DNA of 9,409 nt. Origin: CAYYJM01 sp964471755 (GTDB taxonomy: Bacteria > Planctomycetota > Planctomycetia > Gemmatales > Gemmataceae). The notes below the pieces were generated by a model that worked only from the letters and a program-made list of their open reading frames with translations, was not told where the DNA came from and made no database searches. Shown here one piece after another: positions 5,282-9,409 of the stretch. Within the stretch, counting starts at the first letter, position 1, and each line of letters opens with the position of its first letter. The stretch covers positions 1 through 9,409 of the forward strand of contig CAYYJM010000249.1 in the NCBI GenBank assembly GCA_964471755.1, in the 5' to 3' direction. The translations under genes were made by a program, and so were the position numbers.

Positions 5282-6265
5282 TCAGAAGTTGGGGACCACC
5301 AGTTGGTCGGCCCGGCCCGACAACGCCTGAAGCGTGGCGAGAGGCATGGTTTCGCTCAGGAACCGGACCGATCCATCTCCGAAGAGGGCGTTGATTCCGC
5401 CGGAGTGGCCCGACGATAGCGGGATGTTGTTTCCCGTGTTCTGGCTGGTCCCGCCACTGTTGGGCAGACCGCGCTGGTTGATCAGGTACGCCGTCGTCGA
5501 GCAATTGAACGTGCGATCCGTGTAGGCCGGGACGATGTTGGTGTTGCCGGCTCCCATGGTCCAACCGTGCGGCCCCTGGCTGGTGATGGCAGTGTAGGCA
5601 CCGGGGATCGGCTGGCCATTCGCATCGAGGAGGTGGCTGCCCTGCTCCCCAACCATCAGAGTGTTGCTGCTCCCGTCCTTGATGCTGCTAAAGGTGATCT
5701 GCAAGTTGGCCGACAGAATGCCACCGCCGCTGGAAATGCCATTACCGCCCGAGTATATGGCACTATCGAGGGTCGAACCTGCGATGCCGGTGTAGGTGGT
5801 GAGCATCTGGATGGAGCCAGCGTTGTTGCTGGAGATGTAGAACCGCGGCAAATCCGACGCCGGGCAGCGATAGGTCTTGATCGTCATCTGATTGACCAGC
5901 GGCATGTTGTTGGCATTGGTGTAGCCGGAATTGCCGGTGAACAGCCACTTCGAGTAGATGCTTTCCTGCTCGATGTAGGGCAGGATGTAGACCTTCCAGG
6001 AGGAACCCCAGCCGCCACCGCTGACTCCGAACGGCGGGTTGTCGGAAGCGCATCCGGGCGGGAAGGCCTGGCGTGCGTCGTGACAGGCATGCAGCGCGAG
6101 GCCGAGCTGCTTGAGGTTGTTGGAACACTGGCTGCGAGCGGCAGCGTCGCGGACCTTCTGGACCGCAGGCAACAGCAGACCGATCAGGATGGCGATGATC
6201 GCGATGACGACGAGCAGTTCAATCAGTGTGAACCCGGACCGCGGCCTTGAGCGGAGATGCAACAC
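5282..6265 (-). CDS. DUF1559 protein with type IV prepilin-like N-terminus
   Basis: This belongs to the large DUF1559 family (also called SBP_bac_10-like) that is expanded in planctomycetes and thought to form pseudopilin-like or surface proteins; its exact function is unknown. With the GTG start at 6265 the product has 327 residues. Its leader is VLHLRSRPRSG, followed by the prepilin peptidase motif G11/F12-TLIE16 and a hydrophobic helix to about residue 33. Next come the conserved QCSNNLKQLGLALHACHD segment, a beta-rich body, and the C-terminal signature GHSGGINALFGDGSVRFLSE. The GTG is preferred because GGGGAGG (6278-6272) lies 6 nt upstream and a perfect TTGACA lies at 6418-6413. Longer readings starting at TTG 6418 would begin on that promoter. 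The gene sits upstream of a small lipoprotein gene. Confidence 0.93.
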   Translation of the reverse strand: MLHLRSRPRSGFTLIELLVVIAIIAILIGLLLPAVQKVRDAAARSQCSNNLKQLGLALHACHDARQAFPPGCASDNPPFGVSGGGWGSSWKVYILPYIEQESIYSKWLFTGNSGYTNANNMPLVNQMTIKTYRCPASDLPRFYISSNNAGSIQMLTTYTGIAGSTLDSAIYSGGNGISSGGGILSANLQITFSSIKDGSSNTLMVGEQGSHLLDANGQPIPGAYTAITSQGPHGWTMGAGNTNIVPAYTDRTFNCSTTAYLINQRGLPNSGGTSQNTGNNIPLSSGHSGGINALFGDGSVRFLSETMPLATLQALSGRADQLVVPNF

Positions 6266-6389
6266 GACGGACCTCCCCAGATGGATAAGTGGGATGACAA
6301 TAGATCCAGCGAGCGGAACCGGAACCGCGCGAAGTGGCTCCGTTCTGCTTGTGTTGGATTGGCCAGGACAATCGAAACCCGCATTGGCA

Positions 6390-6418
6390 ACGGTAGCGAG
6401 CCCCACGAGGGCTGTCAA
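6390..6418 (-). promoter_or_regulatory. Promoter candidate for the DUF1559 gene
   Basis: On the minus strand a perfect -35 TTGACA (6418-6413) lies 17 nt from TACCGT (6395-6390), which matches the -10 consensus at three of six positions. An AT-rich tract (about 6421-6473) lies just upstream and could act as an UP element. The predicted start near 6383 gives a leader of about 118 nt. Confidence 0.55.
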
Positions 6419-6507
6419 TCACTTTTTTCGCCTTAGGGAAATTTTCATCATTTCACTTCTTAAAAGATGATTAATGTGGCGGTGTCGAAGAAGCCCGGAC
6501 GACTGTC

Positions 6508-6535
6508 TTGTCCAGCGCGGTGGGGGTGATACAAT
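6508..6535 (+). promoter_or_regulatory. Promoter candidate for the small gene-rimO operon
   Basis: TTGTCC (6508-6513) and TACAAT (6530-6535) are separated by 16 nt, and TGA before TACAAT makes an extended -10. It diverges from the DUF1559 promoter and would give a leader of about 60 nt to the ATG at 6604. Apart from these two promoters and the AT-rich tract, nothing else was recognised in 6266-6603. Confidence 0.5.
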
Positions 6536-6603
6536 AACGAACTGGTAATGGATTTCCGTCGCCAATTGTCGCTTGCGTTCGTCCTCCGTGGAGGAGCCCG
6601 GTC

Positions 6604-6828
6604 ATGGTGTCCCGTGATGTCTTGCGCCAGTACGCGACCCAGCAGCCGTTTCGGCCCTTCCGGATCTACATGGTCAGCGGGCGGACCTACGAGATCCGCC
6701 ATCCGGAAATGATCGCCCTCGGCGGGACGGTGGCCGTCATCTTCTCGGCAATCGACACCGACACCTGGGACACAGTCTCGCTGATGCTCATGGAATCGGT
6801 CAACCACCTGGATGTACCGGTCGCCTGA
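6604..6828 (+). CDS. Small conserved planctomycete-type protein
   Basis: This 74-residue protein has the layout of a small family I recall as recurring in planctomycete genomes: an N-terminal helix, then QPFRPFRIYMVSGRTYEIRHPEM, then alternating beta-strand sequence (TVAVIFSAIDTDTWDTVSLMLMESVNHLDV). No signal peptide or membrane helix is present, so it is probably cytoplasmic. No function is known to me. A strong Shine-Dalgarno GGAGGAG (6590-6596) lies 7 nt before the ATG. It ends 22 nt before rimO and is probably cotranscribed with it. Family membership is from memory of the pattern, not from an alignment. Confidence 0.8.
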   Translation: MVSRDVLRQYATQQPFRPFRIYMVSGRTYEIRHPEMIALGGTVAVIFSAIDTDTWDTVSLMLMESVNHLDVPVA

Positions 6829-6850
6829 TTCGACCCGGTCGAGGAACCCA

Positions 6851-8206
6851 ATGACGCCGCAGCGGACTTTCGCGTTTATCAGTCTGGGCTGTCCGAAGAA
6901 CACCGTCGATTCGGAGCGCATGCTCGGCAAACTCGCCCAGGAGGGCTATACGCTCACGGCCGATCCGAGCGGAGCCGATGTCGTCGTCATCAACACGTGC
7001 GGCTTCATCGAGCCGGCCCGGCAGGAATCGCTTGGCGTCATCCGCGAGATGCTCGCCCTGAAGGAAGAGGGCGGCGTCGGCGCGGTCGTCGTCGCCGGCT
7101 GCCTGGCCGAACGCAAACGCGAAGAACTGCTCCAGGAGGTGCCCGGCGTCGATCACATCATGGGCGTCTTCGCCCGCGAGGAGATCGTCGCCGTCCTCGA
7201 TCGGACCCTGGCTCACAAGACCGCCGAGGAGCAGCGATCGTTGTTCCGCCCCGCTCCCGTCAAGGCCCTGGAAGATACCGCCCGCCTGCGCTACACCGCC
7301 CGTCACTACGCCTATTTGAAGATCAGCGAGGGATGCGATCGACTCTGCACGTTCTGCGCCATCCCCATGATGCGCGGCAAGCACCTGACCAAGCCGATCG
7401 AGGAAGTCCTCCGCGAGGCCCGCGAACTCGCCGCCGACGGCGTCCGCGAGTTGAACCTCGTCGGTCAGGATACGACCTACTACGGCAAGGACCTCTACGG
7501 TCGAACGCGGCTGGCGGAACTGCTCCGCGAACTGGACCGCATCCCCGGCATCGAGTGGATTCGCCTCCTCTACGCCTATCCGATGTACGTCGATGACGAT
7601 CTGCTCCAGACGCTGGCCACGACGAAGAAGGTGGTGCCCTACCTCGACATGCCGCTACAGCACGCCAGTGATCGCGTCCTGCGGCGCATGGCTCGTCGCG
7701 TCGATCGAGCCGGAACGGAAGCTCTCGTCGGCAAACTGCGTGCGGCGGTCCCGAATCTGACCCTGCGGACGACGTTCATCGTCGGCTTTCCCGGCGAGAC
7801 GGAGGCGGAGTTCGGCGAACTCTGCGATTTTGTTCAGGCTCAGCGCTTCGAGCGTGTCGGCGTCTTCCCGTACTCGTTCGAGCCGGGGACGCCGGCCGCC
7901 CGGCTGGACGGCCATCTTCCCGAGGAAGTCAAACTGGATCGCCGCGACACGCTCATGGAGATTCAGCAGACGATCGCCCTGGAGTGGGCCCGCCAGCAGA
8001 TCGGCCGTGAGATCGAGGTGATCGTCGATGGCCCCGATCCCGAGGTGCCAGGTCATTACCTCGCCCGGACGCCGGCCGACGCCCCGGAGATCGACCCGTT
8101 CCTGCGACTCAAGGGCAAGAACCTCGCCGCCGGTGATCTGGTCCGGGCACGGGTCACCGGCGCGGACGGCTACGACCTGATCGGGCGCGCCCTGGGTGTG
8201 CGGTGA
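6851..8206 (+). CDS. rimO: Ribosomal protein S12 methylthiotransferase RimO
   Basis: RimO is a radical SAM enzyme that adds a methylthio group to the conserved aspartate of ribosomal protein S12. The 451-residue product has all three expected domains. The N-terminal UPF0004 domain has its three cluster cysteines at C14 (in GCPKNTVDSE, a RimO-type signature), C50 (NTCGFI) and C84 (GCLAE). The radical SAM core has CDRLCTFC (C162, C166, C169). A TRAM-like C-terminal domain ends at DLIGRALGVR. The ATG at 6851 is chosen because GAGGA (6841-6845) lies 5 nt upstream and the conserved region starts directly after it; an upstream in-frame ATG at 6812 lies inside the preceding gene. It is cotranscribed with the small gene before it. 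Its stop is 4 nt from a long inverted repeat. Confidence 0.95.
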   Translation: MTPQRTFAFISLGCPKNTVDSERMLGKLAQEGYTLTADPSGADVVVINTCGFIEPARQESLGVIREMLALKEEGGVGAVVVAGCLAERKREELLQEVPGVDHIMGVFAREEIVAVLDRTLAHKTAEEQRSLFRPAPVKALEDTARLRYTARHYAYLKISEGCDRLCTFCAIPMMRGKHLTKPIEEVLREARELAADGVRELNLVGQDTTYYGKDLYGRTRLAELLRELDRIPGIEWIRLLYAYPMYVDDDLLQTLATTKKVVPYLDMPLQHASDRVLRRMARRVDRAGTEALVGKLRAAVPNLTLRTTFIVGFPGETEAEFGELCDFVQAQRFERVGVFPYSFEPGTPAARLDGHLPEEVKLDRRDTLMEIQQTIALEWARQQIGREIEVIVDGPDPEVPGHYLARTPADAPEIDPFLRLKGKNLAAGDLVRARVTGADGYDLIGRALGVR

Positions 8207-8210
8207 TCCC

Positions 8211-8274
8211 ATTTAGCCGCCGGCTTGCCGGCGGTCTTCGTCGCGAATACCCGCCGGCAAGCCGGCGGCTAAAT
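8211..8274. repeat. Perfect 24-bp inverted repeat with self-complementary arms
   Basis: The left arm (8211-8234) and right arm (8251-8274) are exact reverse complements over 24 bases, with a 16-base spacer (8235-8250). Within each arm, CCGCCGGC-TT-GCCGGCGG or its AA counterpart is itself a palindrome, so each arm can fold alone. The element can therefore form one long hairpin or two short ones. It begins 4 nt after the rimO stop and ends 14 nt before the pgsA start, next to the pgsA ribosome-binding site, and fills nearly the whole spacer. It resembles REP/BIME-type interspersed repeats; without genome data the copy number is unknown. Confidence 0.9.
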
Positions 8275-8288
8275 GAGGCATCGGCTCC

Positions 8289-8852
8289 ATGCCCTCCTCG
8301 ACTATCTGGACCATCCCGAACCAGTTGACCGTCGCCCGGTTCTTCCTGGCCCTGGTCCTGTTCGGCCTCATTCACCTCGAGTTGTGGGCCTGGTCCCTGG
8401 CCGTCTTCGTCGTGGCGGCGTTCACCGACTGGCTCGATGGCTACCTCGCCCGCGTCTGGAACATGGGCAGTCCGCTCGGCCGGGTTCTCGATCCGCTCGT
8501 GGACAAGGTCCTCAACCTCGGAGCGTTCGTCTTCCTGCTGCCGCTCGGCACGAACGAGGGCTGGCTGCTGCCGTGGATGGTGACGCTGCTCGTCGTTCGT
8601 GAGCTGGTCATCACCGGGCTGCGCTCATCGCTGGAGGCGGCCGGGGCGAAGTTCGGGGCCGACTGGGCCGGCAAGCTGAAAATGGTCTTGCAGTGTCTGG
8701 CCCTGGCGGCGATCTTTATAGCCGCGATGGCTCCGGCTGCCCCGGTCTGGGCGATCCTCCGTGACGTACTCATCTGGGCGATGCTGATCGCGACCCTGGT
8801 GAGCGGCTTGCAATACCTGGTGAAGGCGGCTTTCCTTCCGCACCTGGAGTGA
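8289..8852 (+). CDS. pgsA: CDP-diacylglycerol--glycerol-3-phosphate 3-phosphatidyltransferase
   Basis: This inner-membrane enzyme makes phosphatidylglycerol phosphate from CDP-diacylglycerol and glycerol 3-phosphate, the committed step to phosphatidylglycerol and cardiolipin. The 187-residue length is usual for PgsA. The CDP-alcohol phosphatidyltransferase signature is complete: D47, then D50-G51-xx-A54-R55, G64, D68 and D72, with the metal-binding aspartates intact. The N-terminus IPNQLTVARF is typical of PgsA, and several hydrophobic segments follow (about 18-45, 76-104, 127-150, 155-178). A TGAGG Shine-Dalgarno-like sequence (8274-8278) lies 10 nt before the ATG, just beyond the inverted repeat. 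The substrate is assigned from N-terminal similarity and length; phosphatidylserine synthase and other family members are less likely. Confidence 0.9.
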   Translation: MPSSTIWTIPNQLTVARFFLALVLFGLIHLELWAWSLAVFVVAAFTDWLDGYLARVWNMGSPLGRVLDPLVDKVLNLGAFVFLLPLGTNEGWLLPWMVTLLVVRELVITGLRSSLEAAGAKFGADWAGKLKMVLQCLALAAIFIAAMAPAAPVWAILRDVLIWAMLIATLVSGLQYLVKAAFLPHLE

Positions 8853-8857
8853 CTCCG

Positions 8858-9409
8858 ATGTCCGTTCCCGATCCTCTCGGCTTCGCCATTGTCGGCTGCG
8901 GCATGATCGCCCGCTTCCACATTCGAGCCCTGGCCGACATTCCCGGCACGAAGGTCACGGCCCTGGTCGATCGCCATCGACCGTCGGCCGAGAAGCTCGC
9001 CGCCGAGTGCCAACTGTCCTACGCGTCCCTCTGCACCGACGTGTCCGAGGCCGTCGCTCGACCGGACGTTCACGTCGTCATCATCTGCACGCCCAGCGGG
9101 GCGCACCGCGACCCGGCCGTGACGGCGGCGAAGGCGGGCCGACACGTCGTCGTCGAGAAGCCGCTGGAAATCTCCACCGAGCGCTGCGACGCCATCTTGC
9201 AGGCCTGCGAACAGAGCGGCGTGCAGCTCTGCACGATCTTCCCCTCGCGCTTCGGCGACGCCAACGTCGAGCTGAAGAAGGCCGTCGATCAGGGCCGCTT
9301 CGGCCGACCGACCCTGGGCGAGGCGACGTGCAAGTGGTGGCGTTCGCAGGAGTACTACGACGAGGGCGGCTGGAAGGGCACCCTCGCCCTCGACGGCGGC
9401 GGCGCGCTC
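8858..9409 (+). CDS. Gfo/Idh/MocA-family oxidoreductase (3' end outside window)
   Basis: The first 184 residues of an NAD(P)-dependent oxidoreductase are present, open to the window edge. The start ATG lies 5 nt after the pgsA stop. Family signatures are the Rossmann motif G13-C-G-M-I-A18, D38 at the end of the second strand (suggesting NAD preference), TPSGAH (78-83), and EKP at 100-102 with the catalytic-site lysine. The second domain begins with GRFGRPTLGEATCKWWR and WKGT...DGGGAL, the start of the catalytic region. Members act on sugars, inositols and related polyols; the substrate cannot be told from this fragment. Close spacing suggests cotranscription with pgsA, although no functional link is obvious. 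Confidence 0.92.
   Translation, partial: MSVPDPLGFAIVGCGMIARFHIRALADIPGTKVTALVDRHRPSAEKLAAECQLSYASLCTDVSEAVARPDVHVVIICTPSGAHRDPAVTAAKAGRHVVVEKPLEISTERCDAILQACEQSGVQLCTIFPSRFGDANVELKKAVDQGRFGRPTLGEATCKWWRSQEYYDEGGWKGTLALDGGGAL

Noticed and set aside
6266..6418. 51-codon N-terminal extension of the DUF1559 protein (TTG start at 6418)
   Set aside because: The TTG overlaps a perfect TTGACA -35 box, and the prepilin leader with its ribosome-binding site fits the GTG at 6265.
6812..6850. Upstream ATG for rimO
   Set aside because: It lies inside the preceding gene. The ATG at 6851 has a good Shine-Dalgarno and directly precedes the conserved RimO N-terminus.
1..9409. CRISPR array, prophage or defence system
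   Set aside because: No regularly spaced direct repeats, cas-like proteins, phage structural genes, recombinases or transposases were seen; the repeats present are inverted and isolated.

Overview
The window looks like chromosomal DNA from a planctomycete, probably of the Gemmatales/Gemmataceae type. The main evidence is a DUF1559 protein with a prepilin-like N-terminus (minus strand, 5282-6265), a partner lipoprotein with a Cys-Gly-rich N-terminus, a small QPF-type protein of a kind common in that phylum, and uniformly GC-rich coding DNA. The lineage is inferred from gene content; no marker gene was aligned.

Layout. Positions 1-162 hold a 43-bp inverted repeat around a 64-bp core, directly 3' of pheS. 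On the minus strand, rpmI-rplT-pheS (1866 down to 163) form a translation operon. Its leader contains a promoter candidate, three potential hairpins and an intrinsic terminator ahead of rpmI, which together look like a transcription attenuator. Diverging on the plus strand is ilvC (ketol-acid reductoisomerase). After two intergenic hairpins and a strong TATAAT promoter candidate come a small unrecognised gene and an MlaE/YrbE-type ABC permease. Then comes a tRNA-Arg(UCU) that contains a 10-N assembly gap. On the minus strand, a DUF1559 pseudopilin-like gene and a small lipoprotein gene are separated by a 48-nt hairpin. A divergent promoter region (6266-6603) leads on the plus strand into a small planctomycete-type protein, rimO, a 24-bp perfect inverted repeat, pgsA, and a Gfo/Idh/MocA oxidoreductase cut by the window end.

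How the genes work together. Most are housekeeping genes: translation (L35, L20, PheS, tRNA-Arg, RimO modification of ribosomal protein S12), branched-chain amino-acid synthesis (IlvC) and envelope lipid biology (PgsA, MlaE). The DUF1559/lipoprotein pair is typical of the large surface-protein families of planctomycetes. I found no CRISPR array, phage or complete insertion sequence, and no clearly new multi-gene system. The most interesting signals are non-coding: the rpmI leader attenuator, two unrelated long inverted repeats, and the hairpin between the DUF1559 and lipoprotein genes.
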